From: JANRIC01 sp033765345
Lineage (GTDB): Bacteria > Bacteroidota > Bacteroidia > Cytophagales > Microscillaceae
Assembly (NCBI GenBank): GCA_033765345.1
Contig: JANRIC010000048.1
Location: 1-17,356 of the forward strand
DNA: 17,356 nucleotides
Reading direction: 5' to 3'
Part shown: in pieces, positions 8,166 to 15,706 of the stretch
Layout: every line of letters begins with the position of its first letter
Numbering within the stretch: position 1 is the first letter of the stretch
Position numbers and translations under genes: made by a program
The notes under the pieces: generated by a model
Seen by the model: only the letters and a program-made list of their open reading frames with translations
Database searches by the model: none
Told to the model about the DNA's origin: nothing

Positions 8166-8597
8166 AAAAAATACTTGGTTTGAGTTTGTCACAAAACTCC
8201 TAAAAAAAGCTAAACAAGTCTATTGATTTGCATTATGATATTGTTAAATCATGAAGTATGATTTTTCCTACATGTTTTACTTCAAAAAGGGACATTTAGA
8301 AATTCATTCCAATTATTTGCATATGCATCCCCTCACTTATTACCCCCTATAAATATAACTTTTTTAATATAAAATATAATATATTATTTCAAATTCTGGC
8401 ATAAAGTTGTATTTTAGACCCTATTGCCCCTTGTGCTCATGTCTGAATAAACATACCTTCAGGCTCAAATCTTATACATGTAAAGGATTTGCTAATATTT
8501 AACACTAAAATAACCTAAGTAATAGGAAAATTTTATAACTTTTGTTAAATATTTGTGTACTTGTTTTTTCAACCAAGTGAACTTAATTACATATACA
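8166..8597. other. Divergent intergenic region between two lipoprotein genes
   Basis: These 432 bp separate divergently transcribed lipoprotein genes and must contain both promoters. The DNA is very A/T-rich, with a nearly pure A/T block around 8360-8390. Loose -7-like boxes (TAACTTTTG at 8535-8543 on plus; TAGCTTTT on minus near 8196-8203) lack a well-spaced TTG, so no promoter is called. No RNA gene, repeat or terminator was seen. Confidence 0.5.
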
Positions 8598-9263
8598 ATG
8601 AAAATAAAGCTATTTGAGATTTTTGTTTTTATCGGCATTTTATATATTGCAGGTGCCTGTTCTGATTCGGGAGGTGGTGAGCCGGAACCTGACAACACCC
8701 TTAACGAAGAAAGCCTAAGTGCTCAGGAATGGGCTTTAGTTGAATTTAACGGGACCAGCAAAGGATATATCTCCGGTCTTGAAGACCCCAATACTGCAGA
8801 TGATACCCTACGCTTTGAGTGGGATTATTTAGAGTGCGTAGGGGTTCTTGTTTGTGATGGTAATTGTAACAAAGACAATACCCTCAAATTTACGGCTTCT
8901 AACAATCGCTATGAAATGCGTACCAATGCGATCAGTTGTAGCAATGGCTCTCAAACAGAACAGCTTGAAGACGATCCTACCAATACTTTTGAAATCAATC
9001 GTGAAGGAGATAAAGTTTATTTGGATTTCAAGCAATTTATCAGTCTGGAAAACGCCTTTTTCCTGAATACAGATGCTACTTACAAAAATTTTAATTTTAA
9101 TTCTCTAAGCAGCCCTTATAGATTTGAGCTTTTGGAAGGTGATAACTCAAGCGATGTACTCAAATTAAGATTTACACATTTCTGGGAGGGAGAAGACGTT
9201 ACTTTTGGTTCTGCTTCTTCTTATCGGGTAGAAGTAAATCTGACCATGCAAAAAGTAAATTAA
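8598..9263 (+). CDS. Small lipoprotein of unknown function, lipocalin-like layout
   Basis: The product is 221 residues from ATG 8598. An earlier in-frame TTG at 8553 would add 15 residues before the signal peptide and is rejected. Residues 1-20 with lipobox IAGAC give lipidated Cys21, followed by the linker SDSGGGEPEPDN typical of exported Bacteroidota lipoproteins. The rest is a run of predicted beta strands, starting EWALVEFNG and ending YRVEVNLTMQ, which fits a lipocalin-like barrel. Four further Cys (about 80, 86, 90, 114) in LECVGVLVCDGNCN and ISCSNG may form two disulfides. The gene is monocistronic: its 3' end meets the regulator gene across a bidirectional terminator. No family was recognised; a ligand-binding role would be a guess. 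Confidence 0.8.
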   Translation: MKIKLFEIFVFIGILYIAGACSDSGGGEPEPDNTLNEESLSAQEWALVEFNGTSKGYISGLEDPNTADDTLRFEWDYLECVGVLVCDGNCNKDNTLKFTASNNRYEMRTNAISCSNGSQTEQLEDDPTNTFEINREGDKVYLDFKQFISLENAFFLNTDATYKNFNFNSLSSPYRFELLEGDNSSDVLKLRFTHFWEGEDVTFGSASSYRVEVNLTMQKVN

Positions 9264-9283
9264 TTTAGTTTCTCTTTTAAATG

Positions 9284-9322
9284 AAAAAAACGCTCTATCG
9301 ATACCATCCATAGAGCGTTTTT
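9284..9322. terminator. Bidirectional intrinsic terminator
   Basis: Arms CGCTCTAT (9291-9298) and ATAGAGCG (9310-9317) pair perfectly, and GAT/ATC inside the loop can extend the stem past one C-C mismatch. A7 lies on the left and T5 on the right, so it can stop both the plus-strand lipoprotein transcript and the minus-strand regulator transcript. Confidence 0.9.
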
Positions 9323-9340
9323 ATTTGGATCAAATACCAT

Positions 9341-9790
9341 CTAACCCCTCAACTTATCAAGAATCTTATTCAATTCAGCCGCTTCCTCTTCACTAATATT
9401 ACCAAATGATTTTTCCACAGATTCAAAATTACGATCTATCTGCGCCAATAAGTCCAAACCACGCTGCGTAATCCAAATATCCACCTTGCGGCGGTCACCT
9501 TCTGACTCCTGCCTCATCACCAGACCCCTGAGCACCAATTTATCAACCAACCTCGATGCGTTGGACATCCGGTCTAGCATCCGGCACTGAATATCTCCCA
9601 ACATAATTTTTTCGGGATGCTTCCCCCTCAAAATTCTCAAAACATTGTATTGTTGGCTGCTTAAACCATATTCCTTAAAAAATTTATTATTCAGATTATT
9701 CAGCCAGTTGCCTGTAAATAATATATTCAAATGAGCCTTAGCTCTCTCACTGCTAAACTTTTTCTGTTTGATTTCTTTTTCCAATTCCAT
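9341..9790 (-). CDS. MarR-family winged-helix transcriptional regulator
   Basis: The product is 149 residues from ATG 9790. The in-frame TTG at 9838 lies at the predicted promoter -7 box and cannot be the start. The N-terminal helix (about 15-40) and C-terminal helix (about 115-148) are the dimerisation parts. The winged helix spans about 43-112: SSQQYNVLRIL, a recognition-helix region DRMSNASRLVDKLVLRGLV, and the wing EGDRRKVDIWITQRG, which contains the family's DxR signature. MarR proteins usually repress themselves and a neighbouring gene until a small ligand, metal or oxidant releases them. A palindromic site lies inside the predicted promoter of this gene, supporting autorepression. The divergent neighbour is a glycosyltransferase-queG pair. 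No Cys residue suited to redox sensing is prominent except in the helix region IQCR (residue 69). The effector is unknown. Confidence 0.92.
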   Translation of the reverse strand: MELEKEIKQKKFSSERAKAHLNILFTGNWLNNLNNKFFKEYGLSSQQYNVLRILRGKHPEKIMLGDIQCRMLDRMSNASRLVDKLVLRGLVMRQESEGDRRKVDIWITQRGLDLLAQIDRNFESVEKSFGNISEEEAAELNKILDKLRG

Positions 9791-9835
9791 CCGATTTGAT
9801 TGATAACTATTGAACCACACACATAGATTTGAATC

Positions 9836-9867
9836 CAAATTTACAGTTATTCACCTGTAATAACAAT
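9836..9867 (-). promoter_or_regulatory. Promoter of the MarR-type regulator
   Basis: On the minus strand ATTG (9864-9867), 20 nt, then TAAATTTG (9836-9843) matches the Bacteroidota consensus TTG-N17-23-TAnnTTTG. The expected RNA start near 9829 leaves a leader of about 40 nt before ATG 9790. A second, less well-spaced box TATCTTTTG lies at 9879-9887. Confidence 0.6.
9841..9864. promoter_or_regulatory. Candidate MarR operator (overlapping palindromes)
   Basis: Two perfect inverted repeats overlap: TTACAG-N8-CTGTAA (9841-9860) and GTTATT-N7-AATAAC (9846-9864). They fill the spacer between the -33 and -7 boxes of the regulator promoter, so a bound dimer would block RNA polymerase. Size and symmetry suit a MarR dimer. 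Confidence 0.55.
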
Positions 9868-9906
9868 AATTGTAGAAACAAAAGATACAATAAAAACTAA
9901 TTATTT

Positions 9907-9938
9907 TTTGCAAAAACGGTACTTTCCCCATAAATTGG
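9907..9938 (+). promoter_or_regulatory. Promoter of the glycosyltransferase-queG pair
   Basis: TTTG (9907-9910), 20 nt, then TAAATTGG (9931-9938) differs from TAnnTTTG at one base. The predicted RNA start near 9945 leaves only about 10 nt before the TTG start codon at 9955, so the leader would be very short. Confidence 0.5.
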
Positions 9939-9954
9939 CTTCAAAAAAATCAAA

Positions 9955-10887
9955 TTGAAACCTCAAATCAGCATTATCATCCCTACATACAATGGGGCGC
10001 ATAAAATCGGCAATACCCTCCAGTCCTTGGCATCACAGACCTGGGACATTCCGGAAGTCGATTATGAAATTCTGGTGGTGATTGACGGATCCAAGGATAA
10101 TACGATGGAAATACTTCATAACCAAGAGTTTATAAACAAATCTCTGCAAATTATTGATCAAGTTAATCAAGGCAGAGCGGCCACACGCAACCGAGGTGCT
10201 CAAGAGGCACAAGGAGAGCTTCTAGTCTTTTTTGATGATGACATCCGACCGATCCCCTCCTGCTTAAAGCTGCACTGGTTGCATCATCTCAATCACCCTC
10301 AAAGCATTTTGGTTGGTAGCCCCCTGGAGGAAATGCGCCTGATGCAGACCGACATTCAAAAATATCGCGCTTACCTGAGTAGAAAATGGGTAGCTCCTTT
10401 GGCTAAAAATGCAGAACCGCTGAAAGCCGATCAATTGTTTCTGACGGCCGCTAATTTTTCTATCCCCAAAAAAATTTTTAATGATTTAGGGGGGTTTGAC
10501 CACCGACTGAGCGATGCCGAAGATTATGACTTGGCTGTACAAGCCCATGAACTCGGGATTCCGATTTATTTTAATCCCGAAGCACTAGGCTGGCACGATG
10601 ACTTCATCACTTGTAGCACTTATATTCGAAGGGGTAGAGAATATCGCAAAGCCCATCAAGCCTTGCAAAAGCTCAAACCCGAACTCTATCAAAAATACAA
10701 TGTAGAAGCCTACGCTCCAGCAAAAGGCTTAAAAAAAGCTATTTATCGCTTTTTTTCCCAAAAAAGCTGGGTAAAACTCATTGATCAGAACTTCTGGCTC
10801 TTATGGATTCCCCAAAAACTACGCTACAAAATTTATGATCTGGTGATCACAGGCCTGGTAGCTCATTTTCCGGAAAAGAAAATTTAA
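9955..10887 (+). CDS. GT2-family glycosyltransferase
   Basis: The product is 310 residues, cytoplasmic, with no clear membrane helix. It has the GT-A fold of family 2: ISIIIPTYNGAHKIGNTLQSL at residues 5-25, the nucleotide-binding VVIDGSKDNT (41-50), NQGRAATRNRGA (71-82), the metal-binding FFDDDIRP (92-99, D94-D96) and the acceptor-side GGFDHRLSDAEDYDLA (179-194) with catalytic-base candidates E189/D190. It would transfer a sugar from a nucleotide sugar to a glycan or lipid acceptor; donor and acceptor cannot be told. The start is TTG, because the frame has an in-frame stop at 9931 and no ATG or GTG between that stop and the conserved ISIIIPTYN block. It is followed after 18 bp by queG, so both are probably one transcript. 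It is the divergent neighbour of the MarR-type gene. Confidence 0.9.
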   Translation: MKPQISIIIPTYNGAHKIGNTLQSLASQTWDIPEVDYEILVVIDGSKDNTMEILHNQEFINKSLQIIDQVNQGRAATRNRGAQEAQGELLVFFDDDIRPIPSCLKLHWLHHLNHPQSILVGSPLEEMRLMQTDIQKYRAYLSRKWVAPLAKNAEPLKADQLFLTAANFSIPKKIFNDLGGFDHRLSDAEDYDLAVQAHELGIPIYFNPEALGWHDDFITCSTYIRRGREYRKAHQALQKLKPELYQKYNVEAYAPAKGLKKAIYRFFSQKSWVKLIDQNFWLLWIPQKLRYKIYDLVITGLVAHFPEKKI

Positions 10888-10905
10888 TTTTAATCAAAAT
10901 TTTTT

Positions 10906-11850
10906 ATGGCTGACTTCAAAAAACAACACACCCAATTCATCAAAGCCAAAGCACAGGAATTAGGTTTTGATTTTTGCGGAATCTCCAAAGCCGAATTCTT
11001 GGAAGAAGAAGCCCCTCGCCTCGAGCAATGGCTCAAGCAGAGTATGCACGGAAATATGCACTATATGGAAAATCACTTTGACAAAAGATTGGATCCTAGG
11101 TTATTGGTAGAAGGAGCAAAATCTGTGGTCTCATTACTCTATAATTATTCTCCCCAAATGGTCATTGCCTCAGAAAATAATTATAAAATCTCCAAATATG
11201 CCTATGGGGAGGATTACCACGATGTAATCCGGCAAAAACTCAAAGCATTTTTAGCGTCTATACAAACACAAATTGGCGAAGTAAACGGAAGGGTTTTTGT
11301 TGACTCAGCGCCAGTGCTAGATAAAGCCTGGGCTGCCCGCAGCGGTTTGGGCTGGCAAGGCAAAAACAGCAACCTGATTCATCCCCGAAAGGGTAGTTTC
11401 TTTTTTATTGCTGAAATGATCCTAGACCTCGACCTGGTATACGACAGCCCGATCCGGGATTATTGCGGTACCTGCACCCGGTGCCTGGATGCCTGCCCCA
11501 CCGAAGCTATTGTGGCTCCCTTCGTGGTTGACGGCAGCAAATGCATCTCTTACTTCACTATAGAGCTCAAGGAAGAAATCCCTGAGCGTTTTGCAGGGCA
11601 GTTTGAAGACTGGATTTTCGGATGTGATATCTGTCAGGATGTATGCCCTTGGAATCGATTTGCACAAGCCCACCAAGAGCCTAATTTTGAACCCTCAGAC
11701 TTGCTTCAGAATATGCGTAAGAAAGATTGGGAAGAACTCACCGAAGATGTTTTTGGAAAGATATTTAAAAAATCTGCTGTAAAAAGGACAAAATTTAAGG
11801 GCTTAAAAAGAAACATCACGTTCGTTTCTAAGCCCAAAGCAAAAAAGTAA
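10906..11850 (+). CDS. queG: Epoxyqueuosine reductase QueG
   Basis: The product is 314 residues, cytoplasmic. It catalyses the last step of queuosine synthesis, reducing epoxyqueuosine to queuosine in the wobble position of GUN tRNAs, using cobalamin and two [4Fe-4S] clusters. Visible signatures are HGNMHYMENH (48-57), the VDSAPVLDKAWAARSGLGWQGKNSN block (132-156) with the family's conserved active-site Asp134, a first cluster motif CGTCTRCLDACP (Cys187, 190, 193, 197), and a second set with CISY (Cys213) and GCDICQDVCPWN (Cys240, 243, 247). It is shorter than the E. coli enzyme (about 380 residues) because the C-terminal HEAT-like extension is absent or reduced, and it ends in a basic tail. 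It is probably co-transcribed with the glycosyltransferase 18 bp upstream, with no evident functional link. It converges on the small gene at 11856 with a gap of only 5 bp and no terminator hairpin. Confidence 0.96.
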   Translation: MADFKKQHTQFIKAKAQELGFDFCGISKAEFLEEEAPRLEQWLKQSMHGNMHYMENHFDKRLDPRLLVEGAKSVVSLLYNYSPQMVIASENNYKISKYAYGEDYHDVIRQKLKAFLASIQTQIGEVNGRVFVDSAPVLDKAWAARSGLGWQGKNSNLIHPRKGSFFFIAEMILDLDLVYDSPIRDYCGTCTRCLDACPTEAIVAPFVVDGSKCISYFTIELKEEIPERFAGQFEDWIFGCDICQDVCPWNRFAQAHQEPNFEPSDLLQNMRKKDWEELTEDVFGKIFKKSAVKRTKFKGLKRNITFVSKPKAKK

Positions 11851-11855
11851 TCTGT

Positions 11856-12056
11856 CTAATTGGCAGGGTTTAGCGAGAAACAGTCGTCAAAAACTGTGGA
11901 GAACTCCCGGGAGCCGTAATTTTCGTAGCACCATTTTTTGAGAGATTGGATTTCGTCCGGTGCAAGATAATTCGCTATTGATTTCCGTAATTCTTTTTCA
12001 AAAAGCCGTAAATCAAAACTGACTTTTTGAAGAATTAATTTTACGTATTCAAGCAT
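11856..12056 (-). CDS. Conserved-looking 66-residue protein of unknown function
   Basis: ATG 12056 to TAG gives MLEYVKLILQKVSFDLRLFEKELRKSI and, in the second half, LAPDEIQSLKKWCYENYG. The composition is that of a real soluble helical protein (Leu/Glu/Lys heptads, a WCY aromatic-Cys patch) rather than an antisense shadow, and no other gene claims the stretch. From memory, short proteins starting MLEYVKxILxKVSFD with FEKEL occur in other Cytophagales-type genomes; this recollection is not checked. It has no signal peptide. It is divergent from the BatD-like gene and convergent with queG. No function is proposed. Confidence 0.7.
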   Translation of the reverse strand: MLEYVKLILQKVSFDLRLFEKELRKSIANYLAPDEIQSLKKWCYENYGSREFSTVFDDCFSLNPAN

Positions 12057-12119
12057 ATTATTCTTAATTTTGGTTTTAGTATTAAAAATTACATAATCTA
12101 AATAGCCATACTATTAATC

Positions 12120-12151
12120 TTTCACAAATCTAATATTTTTTTGTATTTTTA
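12120..12151 (+). promoter_or_regulatory. Weak candidate promoter of the BatD-like gene
   Basis: TTTC (12120-12123), 20 nt, then TATTTTTA (12144-12151) matches the consensus with one mismatch in each box. The implied RNA start is at or next to the ATG at 12158, which would make the mRNA nearly leaderless, so the call is tentative. Confidence 0.25.
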
Positions 12152-12157
12152 CAAACT

Positions 12158-13609
12158 ATGATGCAAAAAAACCCAAATATCTTTTTTTTAGTACGATGTA
12201 TTTTCATCCTGAGTATTTTGTCAGGGAGCGATGTAGTCATAGCCCAGAAAATCACCATTCAGATTGAGAAAAGAGAAGTTTCGCTCAATGAGCCTTTTAC
12301 TATTTCGGTAGAATCTTCTGAAAAAGACATCAATAGTCTGACTGCTTTTCCAGAGATTGAAAGCTTTAAAAAAGTCAATATCTCCTCAGCTACGTCTAGT
12401 AGTACATTTAACAAAAAAATTACAAAAACTTATATCCGAACACAGATCTATCACCCTACTCGGGAAGGAAAATTCGAGATCAAACCCTTCATCATGCGAG
12501 TCAACGGAGTGGAAGTAAAACATCCCGGGGAAACGTTGGTGGTAGGTCCCCCGGATGAAAGCAAAGGAGAGTTGTTTGATTATATTTTTAATGAAGAACA
12601 AAAATTTACTGAATTAAAAGATGATGCTTTTATTGATATTACTATTGATAAAAATGAGGTTTTTGTAGGGGAAGGTTTTCATGTGATTCTGGCCTTGTAC
12701 GTAGCCCTGGATAATGAAGCACCTATGAAGTTTCCGCCCGATATGGGAGAACAGGTGGAAGAAATAGCTCAAAAACTTCGCCCAGCCAATTGTTGGGAAG
12801 AAAACTTCGAGATCGACCGTGTACGTGACCCAATACGCATGCTGATTAATCATAAAAACTATGATCAATATATCTTCTATCAAGCCTCTTTCTTTCCTCT
12901 CAACAACGAACCCGTAGAGTTTCCGGTGGTAAAGCTGAATATGATCATCAAAAATAAAATGGCCGAAGATGAAGAAAACCCCAATGAGTTCAACGAAAAA
13001 TCTGAAACGGTTTTCAAAACCTTTTATACCCGCCCCCGCAAAGTGACGGTCAAAGAGCTTCCCAAACACCCACTCAAAGATCAGATTAGTGTCGGATCTT
13101 ATTATCTTCAAGAAAATTACCCTTATCAGGTTTTACATACCGGAGATGATTTTGTGTATGAATTCAGAATCGTGGGTGAAGGCAATATAGCCTCCATTCG
13201 CAGCCCTTTTAGTGAATATTTGCCCTCCCTGGATGTATACCCTCCCAATACCCAACAACTCATTCGCCGAGACCAGAACAAGGTACTGGGTGCTAAAATT
13301 TTTTCTTTTCAAATGATTCCCAAAGATTCGGGAACCTACTCCCTCAGAAATTATTTTCACTGGGTATATTTTAATCCCATTAGTCAACGCTATGATACCC
13401 TGCGCCCCAACGCCGTAATCAGGGTTTCGGGTGAGAGTATCCGAAATGCCGAAATTTCATCCAACGCACTCATTCCATTTTATCGCAATATCAATCAAGT
13501 CAGCAAAAAAAGTGTAGACCTCAGCGACCGCAACTGGGTTAAGATGATTGCTGAGATTTGTATATTTTTTATGCTTGTGGTAACAGCAGTAATTTCATAT
13601 CGCCGATAA
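12158..13609 (+). CDS. BatD-like membrane-anchored protein
   Basis: The product is 483 residues with a signal peptide 1-30 (cleavage after VVIAQ), a large periplasmic part of Ig-like beta domains, and one C-terminal transmembrane helix (about 460-480, IAEICIFFMLVVTAVI) ending in SYRR. The N-terminal part fits the BatD family (oxygen-tolerance protein): ITIQIEKREVSLNEPFTISV near 32-51, FKKVNISSATSSSTFNK with KTYIRTQIYHPTREGKFEI, a second domain starting IDITIDKNEVFVGEGFHV, and GEGNIASIRSP followed by FSFQMIPKDSGTYSL. In Bacteroidota batD normally sits in a batABCDE cluster with MoxR and von Willebrand factor proteins. None of those is next to it here, and the protein is shorter than typical BatD. 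It may be a paralogue with a separate task in envelope stress or secretion. It probably has its own transcript. Confidence 0.8.
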   Translation: MMQKNPNIFFLVRCIFILSILSGSDVVIAQKITIQIEKREVSLNEPFTISVESSEKDINSLTAFPEIESFKKVNISSATSSSTFNKKITKTYIRTQIYHPTREGKFEIKPFIMRVNGVEVKHPGETLVVGPPDESKGELFDYIFNEEQKFTELKDDAFIDITIDKNEVFVGEGFHVILALYVALDNEAPMKFPPDMGEQVEEIAQKLRPANCWEENFEIDRVRDPIRMLINHKNYDQYIFYQASFFPLNNEPVEFPVVKLNMIIKNKMAEDEENPNEFNEKSETVFKTFYTRPRKVTVKELPKHPLKDQISVGSYYLQENYPYQVLHTGDDFVYEFRIVGEGNIASIRSPFSEYLPSLDVYPPNTQQLIRRDQNKVLGAKIFSFQMIPKDSGTYSLRNYFHWVYFNPISQRYDTLRPNAVIRVSGESIRNAEISSNALIPFYRNINQVSKKSVDLSDRNWVKMIAEICIFFMLVVTAVISYRR

Positions 13610-13694
13610 AAGCACAATAATTCATCTCTTTTCATTAAATATTACATCGTAAGAAAACACCTCAAAATGTGTAAATGTTAAAGAAGAATTTGAA

Positions 13695-13702
13695 TATATT
13701 TG
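13695..13702 (+). promoter_or_regulatory. -7 box before the phosphoribosyltransferase-like gene
   Basis: TATATTTG matches TAnnTTTG exactly and would start RNA near 13709, about 42 nt before ATG 13751. No TTG lies at the usual 17-23 nt upstream, so only the -7 element is supported. The preceding gap (13610-13694) shows no terminator hairpin for the BatD-like gene. Confidence 0.4.
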
Positions 13703-13750
13703 TTCTAAATAGACACCATTAATAGCTGGGTTTTAGCCCATATTCATCTC

Positions 13751-14587
13751 ATGCGAACCTACCGAATCGCCTTTTATGAATTAACTTTACAGGCTGGAGT
13801 ATTGTATGACCAATATAGCCAATTATTTGATAATCAGCTTTTTAGCCGATTTAAGTATGGCTCTGCTAAGGCTGCCGCACTGTTTGGAAAACAATTATTT
13901 GAATTAATTCAGGATCAAATCCCCTTTTTGTTGGAAGATCAAAACCTTTTGATCAGTGCCTCTCCGTACAAATCCGTACCTCCAGCCTCTCACGCAATTA
14001 CCCACGCACTCATCAAAAATTGGGAAAATAGTTCTCCTTATACTACTCCCCAAAATACCAAAATCGGACGTACGCTGCTTTTTCCTTCAGATTATAGCCG
14101 GCTGGATCGCGAAAGCCGATCCAAATTAATGCAGAAAGTGAACCTCCACTGGATTCATTTACCTGAAAAATCTAACAAGAAAATTATTGTGGTAGATGAT
14201 GTTTTTATTACCGGAGCGCACGAAGAAAGACTGACTAAATTTCTGGAAAAAGAAAACTTTGAAGAAGTTTATTTTATTTATACAGCTCAACTGGTTAGCC
14301 CCGTACACCCTACCATCGAGCATCAGATCAATCACGCCTCCATTTCTACTATCTGGGATTTGGCTCAGATCTGGCACCAGGACGGCTTCATACTCAATGC
14401 GCGAATTTGTAAGTTTTTGCTCGCTTATTCGGAAATAAACGAACTTTTACAATTTGCTGAAAACATACCCGAAACCTGGTCTCGTGAAATCGCCGAAGGT
14501 ATGACCCAAGACGGCTATCACCAAATGGATATCTACCTCAAAAACTGGGAAATCTGGGAACGCTACATCTCTGTACCCGTCGAGTGA
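13751..14587 (+). CDS. Phosphoribosyltransferase-fold protein, orphan
   Basis: The product is 278 residues, cytoplasmic. The clear signature is KKIIVVDDVFITGAHEERL (143-161): hydrophobic strand, Asp149-Asp150 and the TGAHE loop that binds the ribose phosphate of PRPP in type I phosphoribosyltransferases. An upstream segment LLISASPYKSVPPASHAITHAL (66-87) resembles the hood/pyrophosphate side of ComF-like and related enzymes. The part after residue 190 (WDLAQIWHQDGFILNARICKFLLAYSE, then MTQDGYHQMDIYL) matches no domain known to me. The base substrate cannot be told, and salvage enzyme, regulator or nucleotide-linked modification are all possible. It stands alone, convergent with the DUF2214 gene over 47 bp without a clear terminator. 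The ATG is supported by the spacing from the -7 box at 13695. Confidence 0.8.
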   Translation: MRTYRIAFYELTLQAGVLYDQYSQLFDNQLFSRFKYGSAKAAALFGKQLFELIQDQIPFLLEDQNLLISASPYKSVPPASHAITHALIKNWENSSPYTTPQNTKIGRTLLFPSDYSRLDRESRSKLMQKVNLHWIHLPEKSNKKIIVVDDVFITGAHEERLTKFLEKENFEEVYFIYTAQLVSPVHPTIEHQINHASISTIWDLAQIWHQDGFILNARICKFLLAYSEINELLQFAENIPETWSREIAEGMTQDGYHQMDIYLKNWEIWERYISVPVE

Positions 14588-14634
14588 AAGAATTTGGTTT
14601 TTATACACCTATTTTTCACGCATCATGCCCCAAT

Positions 14635-15081
14635 TTACCCGAAATAACCAATGCCTCTAGCCATTAAAGATGCACACAAAGGAATAAAAATCAAGAGAAT
14701 CAATTCCCACTTGACTAAATTACGCACCAAAGTAGGAATTTCTATTTCCGCTTCCGGCAAGCCCTTCTTACCTTCTTTGGCAAAAAATATAGTGGGATAA
14801 ATAGAAAACAAACCCACCGTGGTAAACAGGCTCAGTTTTACCCAAAATATGGCGTTATAAGTATAAAACTGTGCAGGTTTGCTCCCTACAAGCATCCACA
14901 GCGTAAAACCCGCCCCCAGCAACAACACTGCCGCCAAGCCATACAACTGATCCAAAATCATAATCCGCCGGATTTCACTGCGGTTCAGGCTTTTTTTCAG
15001 AAGTATATACTCTCCCGCAAGGGTTGCCACAATCGTAAAAACACAAAGAAAATGCAGATAACGAACCAGTATCTCGAGCAT
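14635..15081 (-). CDS. DUF2214-family inner-membrane protein
   Basis: The product is 148 residues with four predicted membrane helices (about 5-28, 46-66, 76-101, 122-142). It matches the DUF2214 family by RYLHFLCVFTIVATLAGEYILLKKSL, the internal DQLYGLAAVLLLGAGFTLWM and FYTYNAIFWVKLSLFTTVGLFSIYPT. The conserved His10, Glu24 and Tyr47/Tyr73 lie in or near the membrane. Function is unknown for the family. The length is normal. ATG 15081 is supported by a good promoter 20-50 bp upstream. It is monocistronic and convergent with the phosphoribosyltransferase-like gene. Confidence 0.85.
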   Translation of the reverse strand: MLEILVRYLHFLCVFTIVATLAGEYILLKKSLNRSEIRRIMILDQLYGLAAVLLLGAGFTLWMLVGSKPAQFYTYNAIFWVKLSLFTTVGLFSIYPTIFFAKEGKKGLPEAEIEIPTLVRNLVKWELILLIFIPLCASLMARGIGYFG

Positions 15082-15106
15082 CGTGTATATTCTGTTGATT
15101 TATTTG

Positions 15107-15138
15107 CAATTTTAATCCTTCAAGCTGAGTCTGACAAA
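15107..15138 (-). promoter_or_regulatory. Promoter of the DUF2214 gene
   Basis: On the minus strand TTTG (15135-15138), 20 nt, then TAAAATTG (15107-15114) has one mismatch to TTG-N17-23-TAnnTTTG. The RNA start is expected near 15100, leaving a leader of about 20 nt. Confidence 0.55.
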
Positions 15139-15363
15139 TTAATTGGGCTTTTGTAATAAATAAAGTTTTTTAAACAAAAATTAAAATATTTAAATATATT
15201 AGAGCAAACATATTTTACCTGGTGTTCTCAAAAAGGATTACAAAATTGTTTGTTATAAAATTAGCTCTCCACACGAATCAAATCTATCTTTTCTATAATT
15301 TAGGGCGGTAATCCAAGTTACGATTTTTCAAATATCATAGAACAAACCCAAAAGATCAAACCT

Positions 15364-15386
15364 ATGGGACACGAACCCTGTCCCAT
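15364..15386. repeat. Perfect hairpin ATGGGACA/TGTCCCAT
   Basis: Arms 15364-15371 and 15379-15386 pair perfectly around a 7-nt loop. CGGGACAAACTATGGG follows and repeats parts of the arms, including CTATGGG at 15363-15368 (partial) and 15396-15402. It is not a terminator, as no T tract follows. Confidence 0.6.
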
Positions 15387-15640
15387 CGGGACAAACTATG
15401 GGTAGCCGATGCCCTTTCTCAAGATTTTACGTGCTGTCAGGTACGTTTTATGAGTACGACAAGTTGAACACCGCCCACACATCAATTGTCAGAGAACCTA
15501 ATAATTTATACTCAAACCGAAGTGGTTTTCCGAAATTTTAGCTCTTAAATCATTAATAATCAAGCTAATCAATCAAGAAAATCAGGTAAATCACTTTAAT
15601 CTGGGTATAATTCATATAAAGGATGCGAAATGTCAGATAA

Positions 15641-15676
15641 AAACCCAAAAGCCTCTAGAGGCAGAACTCCGGGTTT
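15641..15676. repeat. Nested palindrome AAACCC/GGGTTT around GCCTCTAGAGGC
   Basis: AAACCC (15641-15646) pairs with GGGTTT (15671-15676). Between them lies the perfect 12-bp palindrome GCCTCTAGAGGC (15651-15662). It could be the 5' part of a structured RNA ending at the terminator-like hairpin at 15721-15743. Confidence 0.5.
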
Positions 15677-15706
15677 ACGCTTTGCTTCTTGAGCAGATTA
15701 CGGCCT

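Noticed and set aside
8166..8192. Upstream GTG start for the beta-helix lipoprotein (and similar TTG starts at 8553 and 9838)
   Set aside because: These add short polar stretches before otherwise perfect signal peptides or run into the predicted promoter; the internal ATG gives the expected N-terminus in each case.
12614..13111. 165-codon minus frame opposite the BatD-like gene
   Set aside because: It lies wholly inside the recognised BatD-like coding sequence, has a Phe/Ile/His-rich composition typical of an antisense frame, and has no start context.
15364..15386. Possible tRNA T-arm (GGGTTCGTGTCCC on the minus strand)
   Set aside because: The loop does not have the TTCRANY order at the right place, and no acceptor, D or anticodon arm could be built around it.
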